From positions 62,001-126,000 of the forward strand of contig NZ_JAPDPI010000006.1 of the NCBI RefSeq assembly GCF_026013615.1: a stretch of DNA of 64,000 nucleotides. The letters are read 5' to 3'. A program made the position numbers and the translations under genes. Of this stretch, positions 53,492 to 62,886 are shown in pieces; position 1 is the stretch's first letter; each line of letters starts with the position of its first letter. The DNA is from Plebeiibacterium marinum. GTDB lineage: Bacteria > Bacteroidota > Bacteroidia > Bacteroidales > Marinilabiliaceae. The notes below the pieces were generated by a model, which worked only from the letters and a program-made list of their open reading frames with translations, did no database searches and was not told the origin of the DNA.

Positions 53492-53612
53492 GATTTAAAT
53501 TTTTAAATTAATAATGGAACAATTGTAAATATTCATGATAATATTTAAAAACATCTTATAGCAACAACAGAATTACCACCCCAAACAACAAATTTAAAAC
53601 AATAAATAGCAA

Positions 53613-53650
53613 TTATGTCATTCGGGGTGAGATTCGTGTTATTGACATAA
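53613..53650. promoter_or_regulatory. TTATGTCA-N22-TGACATAA inverted repeat
   Basis: TTATGTCA at 53613-53620 and TGACATAA at 53643-53650 are perfectly complementary. They lie between the divergent ExbB-like gene and sensor kinase gene, a place for a shared operator. Confidence 0.4.
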
Positions 53651-53702
53651 AATAAGAGTGATATTTAATATCCAAGCTATTTTCCTTTTATATTTGTTAG
53701 CT

Positions 53703-54806
53703 ATGGCTAACAACAAAAACATAAAATCCATCGGCCGCCAAATGCTTGCAGACGGCATTGCCGTTTTAAGTGCCTTTCCTATCTGGGAAATTATTTATTG
53801 GATCATAGCATCTTTATTTATGTTTTTTGTTTTTAGTAACAGGCATTATGATATTCAGATACGCACTAATGTATCCATATTGCTATTACTGATTAGTTTT
53901 GCAAGCGCCAGAATCATCAATAAAGTCTTAATTCCAAAGTTCTTATTTAAAGGTAAAACAGGGTTATTTATATACTCTATCTTTTTTTTAATTATTATTT
54001 CGTCATGGCTCATAAGCATTGCGCTCTTTTTAATTACTTTTTATAGCAACATTGCTTTTGAAAATACCATTTTACCTTCCAGGGAAGATGTTATCATTCT
54101 TTTAACCGGTACCTATATCATTGCACTAGTATCATCAATGTTTTATTTTACAAGAGAATCTTATCAATCAAAAGAAGAAAAACTAATTATTGAGAAGGAA
54201 AAGAATCAGCTTGAATTAAAATTCAAAGAAGTACAGTTACAATTACTTAAAGAACAAATTCACCCGCATTTTATCTTTAACATGATGAATAACCTTTATG
54301 CTCTGGTAAATGTAAGCACTGCACTTTCAAGAGAAGTTATTGTACGCTTATCGGACTTACTGGAATATATGCTTTATAAATGCAACACGGAAAAGGTAGC
54401 ATTAAGCAAAGAAATAGAATTCATCAACAACTATATTGAACTTGAAAAAATACGGCACGATGATAGTTTTAACGTAAGAACCGATTTCCCCGAGGATTTA
54501 ACCGGGATTAAAATTGCTCCATTGGTGTTATTCCCGTTTGTTGAAAATGCTTTTAAGCACGGACTAAAACAAACCAATAACGATTTTATTACAATGCAAC
54601 TAATGGTTACTGCAACCAAAATACAATTTAATATAAATAACTACATACATAATATTAAAGTTTCTGAGGCTAAAACTAAAAAGAGTAATGGTTTAGGACT
54701 TAAAAATGTACGCGAAAGACTTGAGCTATTGTATTTGAACAGATATGATTTGCAAATATCAACAAACAACAACATTTTTGACGTTAAATTAAAGATTATA
54801 CGATAA
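53703..54806 (+). CDS. LytS-type sensor histidine kinase
   Basis: A 367-residue membrane kinase from ATG 53703; a GTG at 53658 would add 15 hydrophobic residues and cannot be ruled out. About four membrane helices cover residues 20-160. The phosphoacceptor lies in QIHPHFIFN near residue 187, and the ATPase N- and G-boxes read VENAFKHG and GLGLKNVRERL. It pairs with the LytTR regulator that starts one base into its stop codon. Confidence 0.92.
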   Translation: MANNKNIKSIGRQMLADGIAVLSAFPIWEIIYWIIASLFMFFVFSNRHYDIQIRTNVSILLLLISFASARIINKVLIPKFLFKGKTGLFIYSIFFLIIISSWLISIALFLITFYSNIAFENTILPSREDVIILLTGTYIIALVSSMFYFTRESYQSKEEKLIIEKEKNQLELKFKEVQLQLLKEQIHPHFIFNMMNNLYALVNVSTALSREVIVRLSDLLEYMLYKCNTEKVALSKEIEFINNYIELEKIRHDDSFNVRTDFPEDLTGIKIAPLVLFPFVENAFKHGLKQTNNDFITMQLMVTATKIQFNINNYIHNIKVSEAKTKKSNGLGLKNVRERLELLYLNRYDLQISTNNNIFDVKLKIIR

Positions 54807-55507
54807 TGCCCCATAAAAACAAATATACGTGCCTGATTATTGACGATGAACCATTGGCTATAAAAGTAATAAAAGAACATCTTGATAATTTCAGTGATCA
54901 GTTTGAGTGTGTTGGAATGTATACAAAGCCTATTGAGGCTATGTCTGTTTTAAACAAAGGAGGTGTTGATCTATTATTTTTAGATATTAATATGCCATCC
55001 ATATCTGGAATTGAATTTTTAAAAGCCCTCCCCCATCAGCCTTACGTAATATTCACTACTGCCTACAGGGAATTTGCTGTTGATGCTTTTGACCTTAATG
55101 CGCTTGATTACCTTGTTAAACCTATTTCAACCGGAAGGTTTTTAAAGGGTATCAATAAGTTTCTTGCATTGGAACAATCACAACAGACCAGGACAAAAGA
55201 TATTATTCACATTAAAGCAGATAAAAAGCATTATAACATTCCTGCGGAAACCATACTTTATATCGAAGGTTTAGATAATTACATTAAAGTTAAAACAACA
55301 ACGAGCAATCTCATTTGCTACGAATCACTATCAGGTATGGAGAAGGAATTATCATCAGATATATTTTTACGCATCCACCGTTCTTTCATTATTAATATCA
55401 ATCAAATTGAACACTACACATCGTCATATATTAAAATAGATGAGCGACAATTTACTATAGGCAGAAATTACAAAGAACAAGTACTAAACTATCTTGAAAG
55501 ACAATAA
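54806..55507 (+). CDS. LytTR-family response regulator
   Basis: A 233-residue regulator. The receiver has DD at 13-14, Asp60 in FLDINMP and Lys105 in DYLVKPI. The LytTR domain occupies roughly residues 130-233 (KADKKHYNI, ETILYIEGLDNYIKV, LRIHRSFIININQI). ATGA overlap by one base (54806) couples it to the kinase. It is the second LytTR protein of the window and could serve the direct-repeat operators near the iron-sulfur operon, but so could the first. Confidence 0.94.
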   Translation: MPHKNKYTCLIIDDEPLAIKVIKEHLDNFSDQFECVGMYTKPIEAMSVLNKGGVDLLFLDINMPSISGIEFLKALPHQPYVIFTTAYREFAVDAFDLNALDYLVKPISTGRFLKGINKFLALEQSQQTRTKDIIHIKADKKHYNIPAETILYIEGLDNYIKVKTTTSNLICYESLSGMEKELSSDIFLRIHRSFIININQIEHYTSSYIKIDERQFTIGRNYKEQVLNYLERQ

Positions 55508-55827
55508 TTAGTACTTGACCCCGAATAATGCACCGCACAACAATCTGGTAAATCGCCGATAGCCCAGAAACCTACCGAAAAACCTCTCGCCTCCTAGTGC
55601 AGTACTCTACACGTTCATAATCATGGGACAGACTTTATGCAACAACTCCTTAGATCAGGTTGAGGAACAGCGGATTAGAACATCAAGCATAAAAAAGTTC
55701 TATTTGCAGTGAGTAATATTACTCTTGTTGTTGTATATAATTAATTATGTAGGGAATGATGAACATAAACTTTCTGTAATAACTACCCTACTTTAACAAT
55801 TATACTTTAATACAAAACAAAAACATT
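55508..55827. other. Intergenic region before the GH28 gene
   Basis: 320 bp holding repeat copy B (55541-55680). A GTAGGG/CCCTAC inverted pair lies at 55749-55791. No coding potential was seen. Confidence 0.5.
55541..55680 (-). repeat. Diverged repeat copy B, partner of 49085-49240
   Basis: Blocks CCGATA, CCTACCG, ACCTCTC, GGGACAG and ACAGCGGATTAG match copy A in the same order and at nearly the same spacing (offsets 0, 69 and 111 against 0, 68 and 107). On the minus strand the hairpin TCGGTAG/CTATCGG keeps pairing by G-U substitutions. The two copies are far apart in sequence, so this is an old or structurally constrained element. Confidence 0.45.
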
Positions 55828-58326
55828 ATGAAATTTAAACTGTCCGCCACAGTAATTTTATTAATTGTTTCGCTAGGAACAATAAATGCTCAAGGAGCAA
55901 AAGACTTCAGCACCACTTATTATGAGGGTGAAAACTACACCAATAAATCATCCGACTGTACAGTTGGTACAGCAAATTTCCCATACGTTGGATCAGGATA
56001 TCTTGATATGGGAGGAAACGAATCATTTGTTGAATGGAACAATATATATAGTGAAACCGCAGGAAATCATACTCTATTGATTAAATATGCGAATGCAAGC
56101 GGAGCTAACCGTCAGTGCGAATTAACAGTAAACGGTGTTGTGATTAAGGACATGATGTTTCCATCCCATTTTGGGGATTGGCATTATTACTGGATTGGCA
56201 GAGTTACTGTTCATCTAAATGCAGGATATAATACCATTAGACTCAAGGCAAATACTTCAAGCGGTGGCCCAAATATTGATAACATTGCAGTTTCGAGTGA
56301 TGATGGGCTTTGCAGTGCTACGGGAACTCAATATAATGTAAAAGATTATGGAGCTAAAGGAGATGGAATAACAAATGATACCAAGGCAATACAAGCGGCC
56401 ATAGACGCGTGTTCTGATGGTGGCTCTGTAGTTTTATCGGAAGGAACATTTATGTCGGGTCAGATAAAACTGAAATCCAATATGACCTTATGGATTGATC
56501 ACACCGCAGTATTGAAGGGAATACAGGATAATTCTTTGTATCCTGCAATCACTCAACATGCGGATAATGCAAATGTATGGTTGGAAGGTGTTCTTGGCGG
56601 TGGAGGCTGGGAACTCAAAGAAGCCTTTGTTTATGCAGAGGAAGCACACAACTTAACGATTGCAGGTGGTGGTGTAATTGACGGCAATGGAGATTGCGCG
56701 ATATGGGATCATACCAAAGATGAAATTCTTAGGCCAATGGCTTTGTATGTAGCTTATTCAGAAAATGTAAGGGTTGCCAACGTTGATATTGTAAACAGCG
56801 CCATGTGGGACTTTGTTATTTTGGAATGTGATGTAGTAATAGTGGATGGAATTAACATTAACACTTCTACTTTTGGAGTAAATAAAGATGGAATTGATAT
56901 TTGTGATACCCGGGATATAACAATTACTAACAGCACAATTTTATGTCAGGACGACGCCATTTGTCCCAAAAGCGGTTCAACAAGAGGTATAAATAATATG
57001 ACCATTCAAAATGTAACAGTAAATGGTACAACAGGCAATAAAATAAAATTCGGTACTTTAACTTATGGAGCTTTTACAAACTGTTTGCTTCAGGATATTG
57101 CAATTAATGGATCTGGAAGAGGTGGTTTATGCGCCATTTCACTGCAAGGATTGGATGGTGCAGACTTTTCTAACATTACCTTCGACAGGATAAACTTACA
57201 CACCTCTGCAAACGCTTTTTTCCTACTACATTCTGCAGGAAAACGTGGTCATAGACCTGCCGGTGCTCCGGCAAAAACGGGAAGTATGACCGGTATTACA
57301 TTTTCAAATTTAGATTTTAGAAATATTTATGACAATATAGGCAGTTGTATCAGCGGAATTAATGCAGATGGTACTATTTATAAAGTAAATGATGTAACAT
57401 TTAATAATGTTAGTGTTAATTCGTTTAAAGGAGGTGCAACCATGATTCCAGGAAGACCTGGTGAATATATGGGGAATTATCCCGAATTCAACGTCTTTGG
57501 CATGCTACCGGCCTGGGGATATTACATCAGGTATGCAGAGAATATTAATTTTGAAAATTGCAGCCAGACGGTATCTCCTGCAGATGTAAGACAGCCAATT
57601 GTAATAGAAGAAGACGTTCCAACACAATCACCTTACAATGGTGTTATTGCAATACCTGGTACCGTTCAAATTGAAAATTACGACAAAGGAGGTGAAGGTG
57701 TTGCATATCACGATGCCGATGTTAGCAATCGGACTGGAGAATATCGTTTAGATGGTGTAGATATTGAAGCATGTGATGAAGGCGGGTATAACATTGACTG
57801 GTCAGTTACCGGCGAATGGCTTGAGTATACAGTGGATGTGTCCACTTCGGGCACTTATGAAATGACTGCCCGGGTTGCTTCTCCTGTCGGTGGTTCTTTT
57901 CATATTGAGATGGACGGAACTGACATTTCCGGTATACAAACGGTACCCAACACAGGTGGCTGGCAAGCATGGCAGAATGTAACTGTTAATGTAAATTTAT
58001 CTGCAGGCCAACATATTATGCGATTCTATATCGATTCACAGGAATTCAATACAAATTACATCTCATTTTCAATAGCAGAAGACGTTACAGCTTTAAGTGT
58101 TACTCCAACTTCGGATATAGGGTTATATCCTAACCCGATTACCAATGAACTGTTTGTAACAGGTGTATCAGTTGATGCAAACTTAATTGTATATAGTATG
58201 TCTGGGACTAAACTGTTACAAACCAAAGGTCAATCAATCACTATTAAAAACATACCTAACGGTATGTTTTTAATAAAGATACAAGACCATAAAATATCAA
58301 AATCATTAAAATTTATTAAAGCATAA
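55828..58326 (+). CDS. Secreted GH28-family polygalacturonase-like enzyme with CBM and T9SS sorting domain
   Basis: An 832-residue secreted protein. A signal peptide ends TINAQ; residues 25-165 are a CBM6/35-like module (EGENYTN, GYLDMGGNESFVEW). The GH28 beta-helix covers about 170-590, starting YNVKDYGAKGDGITNDTKAI; the acidic motifs are NKDGID near 351 and QDDA near 374, while the usual GHG is not seen and GNKIKFGT near 402 stands where RIK is expected. A second CBM6-like module covers about 612-750, and the end (LYPNPITNELFV on to LKFIKA) is a type A T9SS sorting domain. It likely acts on pectin or a related polyuronide, which fits the uronate operon. Confidence 0.88.
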   Translation: MKFKLSATVILLIVSLGTINAQGAKDFSTTYYEGENYTNKSSDCTVGTANFPYVGSGYLDMGGNESFVEWNNIYSETAGNHTLLIKYANASGANRQCELTVNGVVIKDMMFPSHFGDWHYYWIGRVTVHLNAGYNTIRLKANTSSGGPNIDNIAVSSDDGLCSATGTQYNVKDYGAKGDGITNDTKAIQAAIDACSDGGSVVLSEGTFMSGQIKLKSNMTLWIDHTAVLKGIQDNSLYPAITQHADNANVWLEGVLGGGGWELKEAFVYAEEAHNLTIAGGGVIDGNGDCAIWDHTKDEILRPMALYVAYSENVRVANVDIVNSAMWDFVILECDVVIVDGININTSTFGVNKDGIDICDTRDITITNSTILCQDDAICPKSGSTRGINNMTIQNVTVNGTTGNKIKFGTLTYGAFTNCLLQDIAINGSGRGGLCAISLQGLDGADFSNITFDRINLHTSANAFFLLHSAGKRGHRPAGAPAKTGSMTGITFSNLDFRNIYDNIGSCISGINADGTIYKVNDVTFNNVSVNSFKGGATMIPGRPGEYMGNYPEFNVFGMLPAWGYYIRYAENINFENCSQTVSPADVRQPIVIEEDVPTQSPYNGVIAIPGTVQIENYDKGGEGVAYHDADVSNRTGEYRLDGVDIEACDEGGYNIDWSVTGEWLEYTVDVSTSGTYEMTARVASPVGGSFHIEMDGTDISGIQTVPNTGGWQAWQNVTVNVNLSAGQHIMRFYIDSQEFNTNYISFSIAEDVTALSVTPTSDIGLYPNPITNELFVTGVSVDANLIVYSMSGTKLLQTKGQSITIKNIPNGMFLIKIQDHKISKSLKFIKA

Positions 58327-58425
58327 AAAATACATAACCAGGCGAACCAAGCGTTTTTTACGCACAGACCACATTCTGTATTGTGATCAGTTCTCCTGGC
58401 TACGTGCTACCAGTATATTCCCTAT

Positions 58426-60246
58426 TTATCTTACCTGCAACTCATGAAGTTTGCTATAGGTACCGCCATTTTTTATAAGTTCATCATGAGTACCTTGCTC
58501 AACGATTTCTCCTTCATTAAAAACACAGATCACATCAGCATTTCTAACGGTTGACAGCCTATGTGCTATCACTATAGAAGTCCGGGAACTCATTAAATTC
58601 TCCAATGCCTCCTGAACCAGCTTTTCTGATTCTGTATCAAGTGCAGAAGTAGCTTCATCCAGGATCAAAATATCAGGATTTTTAAGAATCGCTCTAGCGA
58701 TACTAATACGTTGGCGCTGACCACCGGAAAGTTTTCCTCCCCTATCTCCTACTTTTGATTGATATCCATCTTCAGTAGCCATAATAAACTCATGGGCATT
58801 GGCAACTTTAGCTGCATTTTCAACTTCTTCAGGAGTAGCATTCCCAACACCAAAAGCTATATTATTATAAAATGTATCATTAAAAAGAATGGCTTCCTGA
58901 TTTACATTCCCCATTAAACCACGCAAATCATGCACTTTTATATCTCTTATATCCTTTCCATCCACTAAAATACTCCCCTCCTGAATATCATGAAAGCGAG
59001 GCAAAAGATCTACAAAAGTAGTTTTACCGGAGCCTGATTGCCCCACCAAGGCCACCATCTTGCCTTTTTCAATAGTCATGGAAACATTCTTAAGCACTTT
59101 CTTTTCGTTGTATCCGAATGTTACATTTTTATACTCAATACACTTTTCAAAACTATTAACCCTGATGGCTCCATCCTGCTCCAATATCTTATTGTCGGCC
59201 AACAGAATTTTATCTATACGCTCCATGGCAGCCAACCCTTTCTGTATATTAAAGAAACCGGTTGAAAACTGCTTAGCAGGATTAATAATCTGATAAAAAA
59301 TACCTATATAAGCAAGAAAGATAGCACCCGTTAATGTTGGGTTGTCGCCTGTTATAAGATATGCACCAAACCAAACCAACACAACAATTACAATGGTACC
59401 CAAAAACTCACTCATGGGATGGGCCAACACATACCTTCTGCGTACTTTATTCATGATTAAGCGGTAATCCTCTGCTTCCTTTTCAAAGCGTTTAGCCATA
59501 CGGTTTTCTGCATTAAAGGCTTTGATTATCCTTAACCCCCCAACAGATTCCTCTATTACTCCAAGAATGGACCCCATCAAATTTTGAGATTTCCTTGACT
59601 TATGCTTTAACGATTTTCCTGTTTTACCAATTATCCAGCCAGCAATGGGGAGCATTATAAAAACAAAAATAGTTAACTGATAACTCATGGCTAACATAAA
59701 GCCCACCGACACTAATATTATAATCGGATTTTTAAACATCATATCAATTGACGACATGATAGAGTTTTCTACCTCAGTAACATCTCCGGTAGCCCTTGCA
59801 ATAACATCCCCTTTTTTTTCTTCGGAATAAAAAGCCAAAGGCAAAGCCATTAGCTTAGCAAATATCTGAGTTCGAATATCTTTTACCACATTATTTCGAA
59901 TACCAACCATTTGATGCGAAGCAAAATAGGCAAACCCCACCTTTAAAAAGGTTGTTAAAAGCATCAACAAACCAATAAAAGGCATTACAACAACCACCCC
60001 GTATTCATGCTTAACCGCGGTAACATAATAATATAAATTATTCTGAAGAACATCCTTTGAAAATTCCCAGGGCATCAAAGATGTAATTTCATTTGCAGTA
60101 TCAAACAGCACCTCCAGAATAGGAATCATAAAAAGCATCTGAACACCCGAAAAAATGGCATGCAAGAGATTGGATATGATACTAATAATTAATTGACGCT
60201 TATAAGGAGGAACAAAACGTCTGAGAATTTTTATAAAATCTTTCAT
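58426..60246 (-). CDS. ABC exporter, MsbA-like half-transporter
   Basis: A 606-residue fused transporter. The N-terminal 340 residues hold six membrane helices (ABC_membrane type 1). The ATPase domain has Walker A LVGQSGSGKTT, the signature LSGGQRQRISIARAI, Walker B ILILDEATSALD and the switch His in VIAHRLST. It would homodimerise and move a lipid or hydrophobic compound out of the cell; in this phylum such MsbA-like proteins export lipid A precursors. It is convergent with the GH28 gene. Confidence 0.92.
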   Translation of the reverse strand: MKDFIKILRRFVPPYKRQLIISIISNLLHAIFSGVQMLFMIPILEVLFDTANEITSLMPWEFSKDVLQNNLYYYVTAVKHEYGVVVVMPFIGLLMLLTTFLKVGFAYFASHQMVGIRNNVVKDIRTQIFAKLMALPLAFYSEEKKGDVIARATGDVTEVENSIMSSIDMMFKNPIIILVSVGFMLAMSYQLTIFVFIMLPIAGWIIGKTGKSLKHKSRKSQNLMGSILGVIEESVGGLRIIKAFNAENRMAKRFEKEAEDYRLIMNKVRRRYVLAHPMSEFLGTIVIVVLVWFGAYLITGDNPTLTGAIFLAYIGIFYQIINPAKQFSTGFFNIQKGLAAMERIDKILLADNKILEQDGAIRVNSFEKCIEYKNVTFGYNEKKVLKNVSMTIEKGKMVALVGQSGSGKTTFVDLLPRFHDIQEGSILVDGKDIRDIKVHDLRGLMGNVNQEAILFNDTFYNNIAFGVGNATPEEVENAAKVANAHEFIMATEDGYQSKVGDRGGKLSGGQRQRISIARAILKNPDILILDEATSALDTESEKLVQEALENLMSSRTSIVIAHRLSTVRNADVICVFNEGEIVEQGTHDELIKNGGTYSKLHELQVR

Positions 60247-60291
60247 TGTAAATACACTTTATCCTAAAAAACATCATTCGATTCAGGACAT

Positions 60292-60333
60292 AAAAAAAGT
60301 CAGCTGCAAAAGTAGTTTTATGCACGCTGACTT
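60292..60333 (-). terminator. Rho-independent terminator after purB
   Basis: AAGTCAGCTGCA at 60297-60308 faces TGCACGCTGACTT at 60321-60333 (one bulged base), with a run of seven T on the minus strand. Confidence 0.85.
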
Positions 60334-60356
60334 CAAAAATTTTTATGCTGAAATGA

Positions 60357-61700
60357 TTACATTCCTGTATAAGAGTGAGGAGATACAGAACGAAGTTCTT
60401 CCTTCACTTCCTCAGAAACATCCAAACCATTAATAAACTCTGCAATTGTTTTTGCATTAATTCCCTCATTAGTACGCGTCAAAGCTTTTAATGCTTCATA
60501 TGGATTTGGATATGCTTCTCTGCGCAAAATAGTTTGGATAGCTTCTGCCACCACTGCCCAGTTAGCTTCCAGGTCTCTGTCAATTGCTTCTTTGTTCAAC
60601 AATAATTTGCCTAAACCTTTTTGTAATGATTTAATTGCAATTACCGTATGAGCAAGAGGTACACCTATATTTCTTAATACAGTTGAATCTGTTAAATCTC
60701 GCTGCAACCTTGAAACAGGTAGTTTGGCCGACAAATGTTCAAAAATTGAATTGGCGATACCCAGGTTACCTTCTGCATTTTCAAAGTCGATAGGATTAAC
60801 TTTATGTGGCATAGCACTTGAACCAACCTCACCCTTTTTAATCTTTTGTTTGAAGTACTCCATCATTATGTAGGTCCAGAAGTCCCTTGATAAATCAAGC
60901 ATAATGGTATTCAAGCGCTTCAGGTTATCAAAGATAGCACCTAAATTGTCATAATTTGATATCTGTGTAGTATACTGCTCTCTATCTAATTTCAGTACAT
61001 CATTCACAAAATGATTACCAAAATCAATCCAGTTAATTTCAGGATAGGCTACTTTATGAGCATTAAAGTTTCCTGTGGCACCACCAAACTTAGCAGAACA
61101 AGGTATTCCTTTAAGCAACGACAACTGTGTTTTTAATCGTTCAATAAACACCATCATTTCTTTTCCCAAACGAGTTGGAGAAGCTGGTTGTCCATGGGTT
61201 TTTGCCAACATAGAAATTTCTTTCCAGTCATCAGCAAGTTCCTGCAACTGGTCAATCAATTCATCTAATAAAGGATAATACATATCGTTAACTGCATCTC
61301 TTAACGAATATGGAATAGCAGTATTGTTAATATCCTGGGAAGTTAATCCGAAATGGATAAACTCCTTATATTTTTCAAGCTTTAAAGCATCAAATTTCTC
61401 TTTGATAAAATACTCAACAGCCTTTACATCATGATTGGTAACACCTTCAATTTCTTTAATCCTGTCAGCATCTTCCAATTCAAACTCTTTATATATTTTT
61501 CGCAAATCTGCATATAAAGACTTATCAAAATCTGCCAACTGTGGCAATGGCTGCTCACAAAGTGTAATAAAATACTCAATTTCAACAAGTACCCTATATC
61601 TGATTAAGGCATATTCTGAAAAATAAAGCGCTAATCCATCAACTTTATTTCTATATCTTCCATCAACCGGAGAAATGGCTGTTAATAATTGTATATCCAT
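60357..61700 (-). CDS. purB: Adenylosuccinate lyase
   Basis: A 447-residue fumarase/aspartase superfamily enzyme, length as in bacterial PurB (about 450). The start MDIQLLTAISPVDGRYRN at ATG 61700 (or the adjacent 61703) is the canonical N-terminus. The family signature SSAMPHKVNPIDFENAEGN lies near residue 290, THGQPASPTRLGKEM near 168. It splits adenylosuccinate to AMP and SAICAR to AICAR in purine synthesis. A longer frame to 61739 adds non-family residues. Confidence 0.96.
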   Translation of the reverse strand: MDIQLLTAISPVDGRYRNKVDGLALYFSEYALIRYRVLVEIEYFITLCEQPLPQLADFDKSLYADLRKIYKEFELEDADRIKEIEGVTNHDVKAVEYFIKEKFDALKLEKYKEFIHFGLTSQDINNTAIPYSLRDAVNDMYYPLLDELIDQLQELADDWKEISMLAKTHGQPASPTRLGKEMMVFIERLKTQLSLLKGIPCSAKFGGATGNFNAHKVAYPEINWIDFGNHFVNDVLKLDREQYTTQISNYDNLGAIFDNLKRLNTIMLDLSRDFWTYIMMEYFKQKIKKGEVGSSAMPHKVNPIDFENAEGNLGIANSIFEHLSAKLPVSRLQRDLTDSTVLRNIGVPLAHTVIAIKSLQKGLGKLLLNKEAIDRDLEANWAVVAEAIQTILRREAYPNPYEALKALTRTNEGINAKTIAEFINGLDVSEEVKEELRSVSPHSYTGM

Positions 61701-61703
61701 CAT

Positions 61704-62029
61704 TAATTTTTGTTTTTTAAAGAATTGCAAAATTAACACTTTTTTTTGTCACTGCAGGAATTATCTGTTAACTGTTTTTTTAATATTATTGTATTTAAAT
61801 AGTGTCAGCAAGAAAACTCCTGTTTTATGGGGAGACCCTATCGCTCAACTCTCGTCCCTTAGCGGGGAAGTCCTTTGCTCCATGAGGGTGGGCTGTTCTC
61901 ACTTAAGAGCGTGGCCTGCGAAACTACGTGAGAGCCAGAGGGTATACGGAGGAGAAAACGGACTTTTCTTGCAGAGACTCGAGTAAGATAGAACGACAAT
62001 TAAAATTCATCATTATATTTATTTTACAA
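61704..62029. other. Divergent intergenic region with MITE-like element
   Basis: 326 bp between purB and the EI24 gene, mostly filled by the element at 61808-61972. Plus-strand frames entering from 61675 and 61928 read through it and are rejected. Confidence 0.5.
61808..61972. mobile_element. MITE-like element, copy 2
   Basis: 165 bp with inverted ends: GCAAGAAAACTCC at 61808-61820 and, as reverse complement, GCAAGAAAAGTCC at 61972-61960, followed by TGTTTT and GTTTT. The interior CCCTTAGCGGGGAAG matches CCCTAAAGGGGAA of copy 1 at 42135-42299. Both copies have the same size and end motif and no open frame, so they appear to be members of one non-autonomous family. Confidence 0.55.
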
Positions 62030-62824
62030 ATGACATTTTTTCAAGGGTTGCAACTGGGTTTTAATAGCTATTCAAAGGCCATTAACTTTATAAAAAAACA
62101 CAAACTCGGGTGTTTTTTTATATTCCCGTTACTTTTAAATATCATTTTATTTTCTTTAGGATATGCTTCCACTGTTTCATTAAGCACCAAGTGCTTTGTG
62201 TATTTAACAGATTGGGTTAATATGGATTCATGGGATTTCTGGGGATCAAATTTTATATCTTCAGTCCTGTTTGTTTTTATGAATATTGTAATCCGGCTCC
62301 TGTTCGTCATCATTTTCGCATATATTGGTGGCTACATCGTTATCATGCTTTTATCTCCTGTTTTCGCTTACCTGTCTGAAACAGTAGAAAAAATAATTAC
62401 AGGAAATGAATTCCCCTTTGATTTTAAACAATTTTTAAAAGATATATGGCGTGGTATCAGACTGGCCACGCGAAACTTTTTAATTGAGATGATGTTCACA
62501 ATTTTATTCCTGATAATAGGCTTTATTCCTATTGTTGGCCTGTTTTCCAGTCTGGCATTATTTGCCATATCATCATACTTTTATGGATTTTCATTTATCG
62601 ACTTTTCTTTAGAAAGAAAAAAAGCAGACATAAAAGAGAGTATTGCCTTTGTTAAAACCCATAAGGGGTTAGCAATTGGAACAGGCTCGGTATTCGGCAT
62701 TGTTCTAATGATCCCATATATTGGTGTACTCCTATCCGGATTTATCTCAATCATATCAATTGTGGCTTCCACAATAGCCACAACCGAATCAATAAATCAT
62801 GAAAAAACAATTAATTTAAACTGA
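62030..62824 (+). CDS. EI24/CysZ-like membrane protein
   Basis: A 264-residue protein from ATG 62030 (an upstream reading frame to 61928 runs into the MITE-like element and is rejected). It has four main membrane segments and the EI24/CysZ pattern: LGFNSYSKAINFIKKHKL at the N-terminus, a YIGGYIVIMLLSPVFAYLSE segment, RNFLIEMMFTILF and GFIPIVGLFSS. CysZ imports sulfate in E. coli; the family also has other roles, so the substrate is uncertain. The NfeD-type gene starts 62 bp downstream on the same strand. Confidence 0.82.
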   Translation: MTFFQGLQLGFNSYSKAINFIKKHKLGCFFIFPLLLNIILFSLGYASTVSLSTKCFVYLTDWVNMDSWDFWGSNFISSVLFVFMNIVIRLLFVIIFAYIGGYIVIMLLSPVFAYLSETVEKIITGNEFPFDFKQFLKDIWRGIRLATRNFLIEMMFTILFLIIGFIPIVGLFSSLALFAISSYFYGFSFIDFSLERKKADIKESIAFVKTHKGLAIGTGSVFGIVLMIPYIGVLLSGFISIISIVASTIATTESINHEKTINLN

Positions 62825-62886
62825 AATAAATTGCATTTTATTCTCTATTAAGTAAATTTATACTAACAAGATAAATCATAAATCTA

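Noticed and set aside
58327-58425. Long imperfect hairpin CCAGGCGAAC / GTTCTCCTGG between GH28 and ABC genes
   Set aside because: A 40-nt loop and no T-run make a terminator call weak, though some end-of-transcript role is possible.
61675-61986. 103-codon plus-strand frame upstream of the EI24 gene
   Set aside because: Runs through the MITE-like element and antisense to purB; not conserved-looking.
61928-62029. Upstream extension of the EI24 gene
   Set aside because: The extra 34 residues are encoded in the end of the MITE-like element; the ATG at 62030 gives a family-like N-terminus.
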